A stretch of 64,000 nt of DNA from Apricaphanius iberus (taxonomy: Eukaryota > Chordata > Actinopteri > Cyprinodontiformes > Aphaniidae), in contig JAPXFQ010001936.1 of the NCBI GenBank assembly GCA_028564705.1, positions 620,001 through 684,000 of the forward strand, read 5' to 3'. The translations under genes and the position numbers were made by a program. Below the pieces are notes generated by a model that had not been told where the DNA came from, ran no database searches, and was given only the letters and a program-made list of their open reading frames with translations. This document shows, piece by piece, positions 30,882-41,309 of the stretch (position 1 is its first letter; the number at the start of each line of letters is the position of its first letter).

Positions 30882-32984
30882 TTATAATTGTTTTCCATCT
30901 GCGTGTGTTTTCATGTGCCTGCTCAAACTATTTTTCAGACAGAAAACTTTTCCGCAGGTTTTGCATGAGAGAGGATTCCCACCTGTGTGATTGCTCATGT
31001 GAACATAAAAATTACTTTTCCATTTGAAGCCTTTTCCACAGGTTAAACATAAGAAAGGCATATTAATCGTGTGAGTTTTCATGTGCCTACTCAGAAGACT
31101 TTTTAGATCAAAACCTTTTCCACAGGTCATGCATGGGAAACGCCTTTCACCTGTGTGGGTTTTCATGTGCCTATTCAAGCCACTTTTTCTACCGAAAGCT
31201 TTTCCGCAGGTATTACATGAGAAAGGCTTCTCACCTGTGTGACATCGCATGTGCCGAACCAAACTCTGTTTCAGTGCAAAAGATATTCGACAAAATATAC
31301 ACGAGAAAGGCTTCTCACCTGTGTGACTTCTCATGTGCCTTTCCAAACTTTGTTTCAGTGTAAATGATTTTTCACAGGTTATACAGAGAAACGGCTTCTC
31401 ACCCGTGTGACTTCTCATGTGGATGAACAAACGATTATTTTCAGTGAAACCTTTTCCACAGACCGAACATTTGAAAGGCTTCTCATCGGAGTGACCTTTC
31501 ATGTGTCTGTCCAAGCTAGGTTTCTGTGAGAAAGATTTTCCACAAGTTACACATGAGAAAGGATTCACACCGGTGTGAGTGCTCATGTGGACGTACAACG
31601 TATTTTTCCATTTGAAACCTTTCCCACAGGTCGTACATGAGAAAGGCATCTTAACTGTGTGCGTTATCTCATGCCTGTTCAAACTGCTTTTCCCACTAAA
31701 TGTTTTTCCACACGTTTCACATGAGAAGGGATTCTCACCTGTGTGAGTTTTCATGTGGCTGTTCATCTGATTTCTTCGAGTGAAAGATTTTCCACATGTA
31801 ACGCAACGGAATGGTTTTTCCCCTGCATGCATCCTTATGTGATACTTCAAATGGGAACTTTGCCGAAAAGCTTTTCCGCATGTGGGACAAGAGAAGGGCT
31901 TCTCTCCCGTATGAATCCTCATGTGGCGAGTCAACGCATTTTTGCGAGAGAAGACTTTTTGACAAATCTCACAGACGAACGTAGTTTGATTTAGACCATC
32001 CTCAACTGGGCTTGGGTCTTTGGAAATAGGCTTTTGTTCCTGAAAAGAAACAGTATGAGTCTTCATGTGCCTATGAAAGCTACTTTTTAGACGGTAAACT
32101 TTCCCACAGGTTTCACATGAGTAGGAATTCTCACCTGCGTTAATCTGAACGTGACTTTCTAAACGCTCGCTGCTTGTAAAACTTTTACCACACAAATTAT
32201 GCCGCTTACATTTTTTATTTTTGCCCTTCATCGTTTTCTCTACATCGTCACTTTGACCTCTGGTTTTCTGACTCATCCTCTGCTGTTGTTCATCTCTGCT
32301 GGATCCTGAGGCTTTATGGGCCTTTACTTCCTGATGATTCTCTGCTTCAGGGAAGTTCTGAAGGATGATTTGGTTTCCACCAAGTTCAGATTTTTGGTGG
32401 TATTTTTCATCAGCAGAAGCTGTTTGGTTTAAGCCATCGGTCTCCTGCTTCAGTAAATCCTGGATGAGCTCATCAGCCTCTTTCTTCACCATCTGCAGAG
32501 GTTCTGGTCCATCCTCCTCTTCCTTCACTTGTTGAGGATCTTGTTCTCCTGGTTCCTCTTTGATTTCAACATTTCCACAAACAGTCACCATTGGGGCATC
32601 AGTCTCCTGCTTCAGTACATCCTGTTTATCGTCCTGACTGATGCTTTCAGGCTCCATCTTTACCATTTGCTGAGATCCTGACAGACAAATTTCTTCATTC
32701 ATTTGTTGCAATGCTAGTTCTACAGGTTCTTCTTTGACTTCAAAAGACCCAGAATGTGTTCCAGCTAAGGTATCCATCTCTAGCTTTAGTGTCATGTCGT
32801 CTTCTACTTTTACAATCTGCAGCAGTTCTGATCCATTTGCTTCTTCTCCAACTGGTGTTAGTTCTAGGCCCTCTGATCTCTCTTCTGTTTTTAGGGATTC
32901 TGTTTCCCTCGGGTCCAAAACAAAAGTCTCATGTTGGCTGAGGATAGAATTTCCAGCAAGGACATCCTGCTCAGCAGTAGACAT
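30882..32984 (-). CDS. ZNF-A: C2H2 zinc-finger protein, 14 fingers
   Basis: A single large exon of 700 codons from ATG at 32,984 (MSTAEQDVLAGN). The frame runs on upstream to 33,032, but an acceptor (TTTCTTTCAG) ends at 33,000-33,002, so the ATG 15 nt inside the exon is the likely start. Residues 1-250 are acidic and rich in KEEP and QQMVKM repeats, including EVKEEP and EIKEEP, which fit the SUMO consensus. A degenerate finger (NLCGKSFTSSERLESH) comes next, then one finger, a spacer, and 13 more with TGEKP-type linkers. Expected to be a nuclear DNA-binding regulator; targets unknown. Its closest relative in the window is ZNF-B. No KRAB, SCAN or BTB domain. Confidence 0.92.
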   Translation of the reverse strand: MSTAEQDVLAGNSILSQHETFVLDPRETESLKTEERSEGLELTPVGEEANGSELLQIVKVEDDMTLKLEMDTLAGTHSGSFEVKEEPVELALQQMNEEICLSGSQQMVKMEPESISQDDKQDVLKQETDAPMVTVCGNVEIKEEPGEQDPQQVKEEEDGPEPLQMVKKEADELIQDLLKQETDGLNQTASADEKYHQKSELGGNQIILQNFPEAENHQEVKAHKASGSSRDEQQQRMSQKTRGQSDDVEKTMKGKNKKCKRHNLCGKSFTSSERLESHVQINAGENSYSCETCGKVYRLKSSFHRHMKTHTVSFQEQKPISKDPSPVEDGLNQTTFVCEICQKVFSRKNALTRHMRIHTGEKPFSCPTCGKAFRQSSHLKYHIRMHAGEKPFRCVTCGKSFTRRNQMNSHMKTHTGENPFSCETCGKTFSGKSSLNRHEITHTVKMPFSCTTCGKGFKWKNTLYVHMSTHTGVNPFSCVTCGKSFSQKPSLDRHMKGHSDEKPFKCSVCGKGFTENNRLFIHMRSHTGEKPFLCITCEKSFTLKQSLERHMRSHTGEKPFSCIFCRISFALKQSLVRHMRCHTGEKPFSCNTCGKAFGRKSGLNRHMKTHTGERRFPCMTCGKGFDLKSLLSRHMKTHTINMPFLCLTCGKGFKWKSNFYVHMSNHTGGNPLSCKTCGKVFCLKNSLSRHMKTHADGKQL

Positions 32985-33002
32985 AATGCTTTGGTAAATC
33001 TG

Positions 33003-33981
33003 AAAGAAAGGGAAAAAACGAACAAAATACATGTTTTAATTCCATCTTACAATTCATGTGTGTCTATTTGAAAGAGACGTAGGATCTTTTTTATTCTCTA
33101 TAAGTGATAAAACTGTACTATTTGATTTTATAGAACAATAGATTAGCTTTTTCTGATCTGACTCTACTCTACTGTCTACAGGTCTAAAAATGAAACAAGG
33201 ATCTTCACTTGTCCGCACTTGCGTACTGATCTGTGCGTATTTTAACTTTAACGAATAATTTTAAGCACCATTTTAAGTGGTTTTTAGTTTACTATCTTGT
33301 ATTTGTGTATAGAAATGTTACTAAATATAAGAACAGTTCTGACTGTGCGTACACACTGCATCTAGTGATAGAACAGGGGAACTGCAACAATAAAACTGTT
33401 TTAACTTTAATATTTATCTCATCAATTTATCGCCTCCACCAAGGAACTCATGTTGGAGTCTGTCTGCCTTTTAGCAAACGAACTCAAAAATTTATGGATG
33501 GATTTGGATTAAAATTTTCAGAACATATTTGAAATTTGCTAAATGAATTTGAGTTAATTTGACATTTTTCAAAAACGTCCCTACTTATGTTTCACCTCAA
33601 TCTTGATGTTACCGAAATTCCTTTTTTCCACTCTCTTGTCTATTATTTTCAGCAAGAAGGCAAAGATTTAATGCATGTGTTACAGGATGTGGCGTAATCA
33701 AATATGGTTAACCGACTGTGTTTCTGTTAGGTCACAGGCACCGAGCTACGGACATGTGGGACGTAACAGACGATTGCACATTTTGACAGGTTGTTCGAAC
33801 ATTCCAAATTTCATTGGTATGATAGAATATAGGGCCTATTCTGAGAACGTTTAACAAATGAGGGCCCAGGAAGACAGCTTCTATTAATAATTACCTTCTG
33901 CTTCCAGGAGGCTATGCTGTCTGTCACAATGAGGCAACGGTACAAATAAAATCACTGCCCTCTAATGTGTAATCCTGTCAT
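33003..33981. other. ZNF-A intron DNA, no element fully resolved
   Basis: Contains the ATTTATCGCCTCCACCAAGG to TTTATGGATGGATTTGGATT stretch (33,425-33,520). A similar TTATCTCCGCCTTGAGGTAA block is in the intron of ZNF-B at 50.93 kb, so both introns carry related repeat DNA. Confidence 0.4.
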
Positions 33982-34599
33982 TAGGGCTGGGCGATATGGC
34001 TTAAAAATTAAATCTCAGATTTTTTTTGTACCAAATCCAATTTCCCTTTTCAATCAACTTCTTTAAACTGTGTTTTCTTAAAAAGCAATTTAAGAAGTGA
34101 TGAAAAATATTTTCAAAAACTAACTTTTATGTTAATCACCCCGCCCAGAGCTGACCAGAATTCAAAGTCCGACTAAAAAGAAGCTGTAGAATATCTTTGT
34201 AAAACAAGATGTGTGGTCAAATCAACATCTGAGCTATAGAAGTCAGAGTAGTGTATTGGTATTAAAAAAAACCAACACAAAATCTTCATAAGAGGAACAT
34301 TTTATTGATCACTCATCCCTACTTCGACTCAATTGGCTTTACTCAGAAGGTGAAGGGACCTACACATTTGGGTCAGCACACTTTGGGGCCTTCTACTGTG
34401 ATGCAAAAATGTAATGCATTGGTACAAAAAAAAATCTAAATTTTCAAAAAAATGTAAATCTTCAAATTGCTACAAGGATGACAAGCCCCACCTGTCATAC
34501 GATGGAAAATTAAAAATATGATCATGCTGATAATCTGCTAAACTAAAGCTTTTCCTCAGGGTCAGAGAAGTCTATTAAGTTAAAACTTAAACGTTAATA

Positions 34600-34790
34600 A
34601 AAATAATAATATGTTTGTTCACTCTGAATCCCATATGTCTGCTCATTGTCAAGAGTATGAAGACAAAAGTGAGTGGGTTTAAGAAGGTTTGGATTAAAGC
34701 CAGTCGGACAGAACCTAGGGTAGCACGAAACAAGAAATCTAGCATGTGTTCTAAAAAAACAATGAGAGGAGGCATGTGGTGAGCCATAGT
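34600..34790. repeat. Segment shared with the ZNF-B intron (51.5 kb)
   Basis: GTCAAGAGT-TGAAGACAAAAGTG, GGTGGGT/GAGTGGGT, TAAAGCCA and TGTTCTAAAAAAA occur in the same order at 51,585-51,785. It probably derives from an old L2 endonuclease fragment in antisense that was present before the A/B duplication. Confidence 0.5.
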
Positions 34791-35724
34791 TAAAATAGTT
34801 TTATTGCTTTTTAATTTAAATGAGAAAGCTAAAGCCTATTTCACACCAATGCAGTACAGATGTACGGTTTCCATGCAGACTGAGTGAAAGTACTTAATGT
34901 TTAGCAATAGTTGCCAAAACACAGAGAATTTGACACAATATGTTTAAAGATAGACTTGTAAAAAAAAAAACACACACAAAAAACGGGAAATATCATACAC
35001 AGTAACATTATATCCCCCTAGTTAAAAATGAAAGAGAAGGCCAGAATTGATTTTGATGGACTTTGCTGGTCCATCTCTCCCTTCCTGTCTGGCTCATGTA
35101 TTTTTCTTTATCTTCACCGAAATCCACGATAGACTTAATGTGGGAAATTGATCGGACTCAACACTTTTTTTGTTTTTTGTAGAAGCTGTACACAGTAAGG
35201 CCTAAATGGTCACTTATTTTAAAGAACCACAGTTATTAATTGGAAACAGAAACAGCCAAGTTTCTGTGAGACAAAGTAAATCAGTATGAAAAATCAAATC
35301 AAAAACTCACCAAATAATAACATAGCAGATCTTATGTTGAATACACCACATTTAATTGATTTGTTTTGTTGAAAGTCATATTTATTTTTACTAGTAGGCT
35401 AGCATAATGTGAATTATATGCTTAATTAACTTAACGTGCGTGGTGATGTTCTGCTGGTATCGTAATCCAGAGTCAGATTTATTAAAGCTTGAGCACGTCC
35501 AGAACAAGGTCGCTAAAATATCCATGTTCTAAATCTTAAAATGTACCACACTTTTTATCATGGACTCTATTAAATGTCAAGTTGCAATAGAAAAAAATGT
35601 AATCTTGAAAATATGTAATCTAAAATGTATGAATAAAAAAAAAGAAGACATTTATAGCCAATTGTCATTGTGGTAGTGCACATGATTACTACATCTAATT
35701 AAGTGGAAGTTATTAGGACATTAT

Positions 35725-36226
35725 TAAGGTCTGTTCCTACTTTCTCTCCTACTTCTCCCCAACTGCATGATGTGCTGTCAGTTCAAGCACTAATCTGTTT
35801 TCTCTTAGTCTCTTCCTACAATAGGTGCTCCTGACCCGCCCTGCTTGACGACCCTGACTAAGATGGCGTTCCAGTGGAGGAACGTTCTCCGCGTCCTGCT
35901 ACCAACTTCTGCTTCTGCATCAGTTCTGTTGCTCTTTCTGTGTCTCTGCTGCCTTCTCCAAACCCCAGACGGTATCGGCAGATGACCGCTTATGCCGAGC
36001 CTGGTTCTGCTGGAGGTTTCTTCCTGTTAAAAGGGAGTTTTTCCTCTCCACTGTCGCTTCATGCTTGCTCAGTGTGAGGGATTGCTGAGAAGTCACGACG
36101 CAATCATCTGTTGTTCTCTAATTCCTAAATTAAACATTGTATTGTAATAACTCTTCTTGTAAAGCGCCTTGAGATGACATCTGCTATGAAACGGCGCCAT
36201 ATAAATAAACTGAATTGAATTGAAGT
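35725..36226 (+). mobile_element. L2-type LINE 3' UTR, plus strand
   Basis: Matches the tail of the L2 element at 62.15-62.65 kb in opposite orientation: CTGTTCCTACTTTCTCTCCT, CTGACTAAGATGGCGTTCCA, GGAGGTTTCTTCCTGTTAAA, CCATATAAATAAACTGAATT. Ends in the AATTG-type tail. Non-coding. Confidence 0.75.
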
Positions 36227-36679
36227 AAGTTGATAACCACTACAGGGAAACTAATGGGGATCCATAAGGATCATAACTCAAAATTGTGATAATGTAATTG
36301 AAAAATCGTGATATTCTACATTTGCCATATTAGCCCAGCGCTACCGCCTGGCCAACCAACAAATCAGTGACAAAAATAAGGATTGCAAAGAAGCAGGAGA
36401 GTCAAGGGATCATAAGGCAGAGACTGTTAACAGAGTAACGTTAACGTTTTGTTTAAAAGGTTAAAACAAGGCTCCCATCATTTATTAAATCAACTCAAAC
36501 TCCCCACATGGATTTAGGGAATCAAACAAAAAACAAAACAAAAGAGTATGTCTGCTACTGAGCCATAGTCATCCAAAACAACTTACTCAAGTCTTGTGTC
36601 GAGTGCATTTCAAAGTCAGCGCTGCAGATAAAACTTAAGTGATATTCATGTGCAAAAGTCAAATCAGTTATCTTCTTAC

Positions 36680-36776
36680 CTGACAGCCGAGGCCAGCAGG
36701 ATGTAGCTACTGAAGCGGTGTAGAATGGGACAGAGCCAGGAGGCCACAGAACTCCTGAGAGACACATCAACCGAGC
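36680..36776 (-). other. ZNF-A upstream exon 2 (97 nt)
   Basis: On the minus strand it is bounded by GTTTCAG/GCTCGG and CTGTCAG/GTAAGA. It aligns with the 91-nt exon at 54,829-54,919 of ZNF-B. The difference is 6 nt, in phase. Both contain an ATG opening a frame across the exon (MCLSGVLWPP in A, MFLAGVLLPP in B). Spliced straight to the coding exon, that frame differs from the ZNF frame and overlaps its start codon, so it would act as an upstream ORF. Confidence 0.6.
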
Positions 36777-36779
36777 CTG

Positions 36780-37234
36780 AAACGCCAATGGGGGAAAAAA
36801 GCTGTTTAGATGGACAAAGAATAGAGTAGAAACATCCTTTATTAACCCTCAGGTCTAACAGCAGCAAAGGGGTTTGACAAGCAACGGAAGCATGTAGTAG
36901 ATTAATGTATAAAAATGTAAATAAAATAAAAACTGAATTACACATAATCATATACACTAAAGAATACTGTAAGATTTGTAACATTCTGTACAGCAGAGGT
37001 GGTACATGTCAGGGAACGCACAAAGAGGTGTTCTCTGGTCAAATAAAGGATAAATCTCATTATCAAAGACAAACTAATGACCCGAGACCATGTTACAAAC
37101 TAAAACTGATTTAGTGGATGCAAAGGAGATGAAGATTAATCAATTGTTGTTATTTCTGATTATTAAAGGCACCGGTTTAACCAGAAATACTATAAATATA
37201 ATCATGGTCAATAATAAAGAATAACTCCAACTCA
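36780..37234. other. Non-coding intron DNA
   Basis: Nothing recognised apart from AT-rich sequence. Confidence 0.4.
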
Positions 37235-37242
37235 GTCTATAT

Positions 37243-37597
37243 AGCGGGTGTCAAACCCGTTACCATTTTGGGCCACATCAAGCTCACGAATATGTCCTTA
37301 AAGGGCCAGTTGTATTGATGAAACTATAACAAACTATTAAAATATGAGTAAAAAAATCTGTATGCGCATTCGAGGTTCTTGAAATTCTTGAAAATGGTAT
37401 CTTGAAATTATAGAAAACGGAACATTTTTGCATAATGATGTGATTTAGGGCTGTTCAAATAAACACTGGTTTGATTTTGTATTAATAAATGCAACATTTA
37501 AAGAGTCTATTTGTAGGGTCTTCTAGAGTTTAGAGGGCCATATAAATGGCTATGGCGGGCAGGATTTGGCCCCCTGGCCTTTAGTTTGACACGTTTG
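37243..37597. mobile_element. Charlie-like non-autonomous hAT (355 bp), perfect TSD
   Basis: The ends contain GTGTCAAACCCG on the left and, inward from the right, GTGTCAAACTAAAGG followed by GGGGGCCAAATCCTGCCCGC. This is the style of Charlie-type hAT elements. Flanking octamers GTCTATAT at 37,235-37,242 and 37,598-37,605 are identical. Confidence 0.8.
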
Positions 37598-37605
37598 GTC
37601 TATAT

Positions 37606-40560
37606 GATGTGTTAAACATTTTCAGCCTTCTGCTCATTTTTGTATTGATTTATACACATAGATTAATTTCTATTTGCACCATTATTCTGGTTACTGTTTG
37701 ATTTTATTTGATTTTGTATACTTAAAGAAACTTGAATCTGTTTTATTTTCCATTGCTCTCAAACTATTTGCACTCAGGTTACTGTTTTGAGTTTGTTTTT
37801 ATAATGTCTGCAGGGTTTTTCCAGGCTCAAACTGAGGCAGAGGTGGAACCATCCTGACCATTCGCCAACACGTGAATTCTGTGCATTCAACTGAGCCACT
37901 TTTTTTAAAGGTAACATATTTCTTAGTTAAGCGTTCTAATAAGGATATGACAATTATCACAATCTTTTATTAAAACAATGTAAATACAAAAACAAGGAGC
38001 CAACTTTGAACTGAAAGTGCATTAAATATGGGGATTTATCCACACTCCCTTTGCTGTTTTTGTCCGTTCTGTGCTGAGAAACTTCAACTTTAACTTACAG
38101 ATCAGAGTCCTGCAATAAAACGGGTTCCTGCAGCTAATCTGCTGTTTCAGGTGGACCAATCAAATCTCTCTCTGTGAGGGCTGGATGCTGAGATGGTAAG
38201 AATAATCTACATTCAGCGCAAAGTTGGAGACATTTTCAGACTCTCTCCACACAATGGAAAGTAGGAGTCAAACAAAAATATATATTAATATTTTTCACCC
38301 ATCCACAGTAAAAAAAAATCTTTCACCAGACCCATGACATTAAGATGATGTATTTTTCCATCTTTAAACGGTACCTGCAACATTGCAGAACGTTTTTGGA
38401 GCAGAAAGGAGTCTGTAAAAATCCTGAAAGTAGCATCTGCACAGAAAGAAAACATGACAGTGTGCGCGGTAGTAAAGAGGAGTATTTACTGTTGAAATAC
38501 ACATATTCGTTCATCTACTCTTCACATTTAATAAATATATTTTCTCTTTCTATTTCCCAGTGAATTAGACAGGAGGAAAGCTCTCTATATTATCTCTATA
38601 ATCTGTTTAGATCCATAAATGTGATCACATTTGTAATCTGCAGTATTTTATTTAGAAAAACTGTCTGTAGTTTCACAATTGACTGGATCGCTTGCGGCTC
38701 ACGCAAACAGTAGGTCAGACACCGAAACGTTCACTTAAGAGCTCTGAGGCTTTTATGAACCAGGCTTCAGGTTTGGTGGGGACAAACCATTCATAAAAAG
38801 TGCTGGGGACATGTCTCCGGCGTCCTCGGTTACAATGACGCATATGCCTGAGCCAGGTAAATTGCTTCAGCCACTGCTTTCTAAAACCCACTGGCTCTGT
38901 TTTTTGGAGAAACTGTCCTGCATTCTGACCGTGTTTGAAAAAAGGCCGTGGGAAATCAGGACGCCAATAGCACCAGCTAGCGGGAAAACCCCCCTTTTTT
39001 TTTTTTACAGTCTATGAAAATAACAAACACTTTTTCTGAAGTTAATTCAGCTGTTCCCGGTGATCCGCTGCTGATACAGCGCCCCATAGTGGCGCAACGC
39101 TCCAACTGCAGTTAAAATAGAGTGATATCAGGCTTGGGCGGCACAAAATCAGCTGGAGGTGGCCGCCACGCAAATTTGAACGCAGGAAAATACCAGGTAT
39201 TATATTTAAATTTTAATAAATATTTAAAGAGTTTTACTGACTTTTTAGTTTATATCGCATGCAGTGAGTGTTCATTTGTCTTTGACAATCAATGTGCTGC
39301 TAAAAAGTAAATATATCTCCCTTAGGCCTTAATAATCCGCCTTTAGAAGCCTTTAGATATCGTCCGTCGGTGACCAAACAAAAAAAAAGAAAGAAAAAAA
39401 ATACGGCTTCAGCCTTTAAAAGACTCATATCGGTCGGCCTCTACGTCTCAGGTATCCCAGTATCATAGTGTTTGTAGCCAAAGGCTAATTTGCAACAACA
39501 GTCACTAGAAGGACTTCTGACAGGTAAAACAGATGTACATAAAAAAAAAAAAACTATTTTAATTTGCTCTATAATTAAACTTTGACTTGAAGAAAACGTT
39601 TTTACATATGCATAATCGCTTAAAAATGTCTTAGAATCAAGTAGTTTCCCCATAAAAATGAATGAATTGTGGTTTCTAAAAACCATGAGTATATTATAAT
39701 CCTCTCTAGGTCGGAGGTGATGATAGGGGGACCAAACGTCGTCTTTTTCCCAGATATGTCCATTTTTCACAGACTGATTTCAAAGAATGAGGAAAATTTC
39801 TGGGGGCAGGAATGATGACGGCTTTTCCCTCATCTGATCCGTTCATAGATGGAACAGACAGCTGCCTGTGCTGCGATGCCCCTTGTTGTGAGGCTCTTTT
39901 AAAGAGAAAGTGTAGCTTCACAGACGAACAAAGCTGGAATATGTTTCTGTGTGGCAAAGATCCCGTAGTAATGGACAAAGAAACTGTAATAATGAACAAA
40001 ATAAGAGTTCATTTATAGATTGACTAAAGATGAAAACTAAAGAATGCACCTTTTATAGACTGATGCTTTTTACCTTTATTGAATAGTTTCTCTTAATATT
40101 AATTCAGATTTGTGTTTAAACTTTGTTTAGTATGACCTAAAAAGTTTATTATTGTTACTGGTACATATTTTGATTTAAAGAGTATATTTTTTCAATAGTT
40201 TTTTTTCAAAGATTTTATAAAGTCTTCCTGTTCTTGTGAAAGCCTGTATACACAAAGAAAACACGCCTTAAATATTTGAAAATCAAAAGTCTTGACACAG
40301 TCCTGAAACTGTTTCAGGCAGGGACCAAATCCCTTTTTATTAGTAACTCCAAATAGGTGGGTGAATTACGCCATATTATATCTGTAACTGACCGATTTTA
40401 AAGGTTTAACATATAAATGAAGGTTTAATAACTCAGAAACTGTAGTTTATATGATCCTTTACTTGGATAAAACCATGTTGTTCAATTTTAAACATTCAAA
40501 GTGTTTTGGATCTTAAGTTAAAGCAGATTAAAAGTAGTTCCGATTATAAATGCATCAGAA
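37606..40560. other. ZNF-A intron 1, no gene seen
   Basis: Scattered AT-rich DNA with chance ORFs. Around 39,050-39,430 there are compositional breaks and an A-rich run (39,380-39,400), possibly old retroposon insertions. I cannot identify them. Confidence 0.4.
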
Positions 40561-40630
40561 TAACCCCTTATAGTAATGTGTGAATTGGAAGATGAGTTGC
40601 TTCAGTAAAGCCTGGATCAGCCCAAACTAC

Positions 40631-40925
40631 CTGCAGGTTCTAATCAGATCTGGGTTCTCCAGCTGATGATGGATCGATGCTCTTGAATATTTCTCCATCA
40701 GTTAGTTAGTCGCTCTCTGATGAAGAACCGGAGATGTTGTTACTGCAAACACTGAATGATTAAAAAACCGTCTAATAACCGAGGATAAACACCAGGAAGC
40801 CTGGAAGCTAACGCTGCTAGCTCCTGGGAGCTAACGCTGCTAGCGCCCTGTTGTTTACTTCCGCCCGAAGTGTCACACGGAGATTTACGTCAGAAATAGA
40901 GACACCCGCTATATGTTCCGCCTCA
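40631..40925 (-). promoter_or_regulatory. ZNF-A first exon and promoter
   Basis: On the minus strand it ends at the donor AACCTGCAG/GTAGTTTGGG. Upstream lie copies of a GCTAGCAGCGTTAGCT unit and a block at about 40,854-40,925 that is nearly identical to 57,228-57,300 of ZNF-B. That block has ACTTCGGGCGGAAGT (Ets-like) and CTGACGTAAA (CRE-like). An ATG at about 40,708 opens a short frame (MEKYSRASIHH) not kept in B or D. The start of transcription is not fixed. Confidence 0.6.
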
Positions 40926-41092
40926 AATTAAAATACGTTTTCAATGCATTACCTTTTTTTGTGCTTGTTTAGTCTCTTGCTTCACACAAAAACATGTATT
41001 ATCTGCTAGTTAAATTACACAAACTTAATAGTGATTTATTAAAACGAAAACTACAGACAAGTCTTGTTAATGTTCTGTTCTATTGGTCGTTT

Positions 41093-41303
41093 TTTTCTTG
41101 TCCCACTTCTCTGCCGTCCATCAGAGGTGGAGGACTGGGATGTTTTCTTGTGTTCTTTGTTTGCCTCCCTATCTTGTATCGTCTGTTCACACTTCTACCT
41201 GTCCTCTTTCTCTTCATCTTCTTTCTGTCTTCCTGTTTGTTTTCGTGTCCATAACTTCAAGTAAATCTGTTGGGTTTGTACTTGGTACCCAATTCTGAGT
41301 AGC
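41093..41303 (+). repeat. Dispersed repeat X, copy 2
   Basis: Contains CTGCCGTCCATCAGAGGTGG, TTTTCTTGTGTTCTTTGTTT, TTGGGTTTGTACTTGGTACC and CCAATTCTGAGTAGC, as in copy 1 (opposite strand, 11.5-11.9 kb) and copy 3 (57.48 kb). It lies just outside the ZNF-A promoter. Confidence 0.6.
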
Positions 41304-41309
41304 AAACTG

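Larger units (their letters stand above)
33982..36343. mobile_element. hAT-like end pair enclosing nested repeats
   Basis: Left end TAGGGCTGGGCGATATGG and right end (inward) TAGCGCTGGGCTAATATGG face each other 2.36 kb apart, but the flanking octamers do not match. Inside lie an L2 tail (35.7-36.2 kb) and a segment at 34,600-34,790 that is also present at 51,540-51,800. One inflated element is possible; two half-copies is the alternative. Confidence 0.35.
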
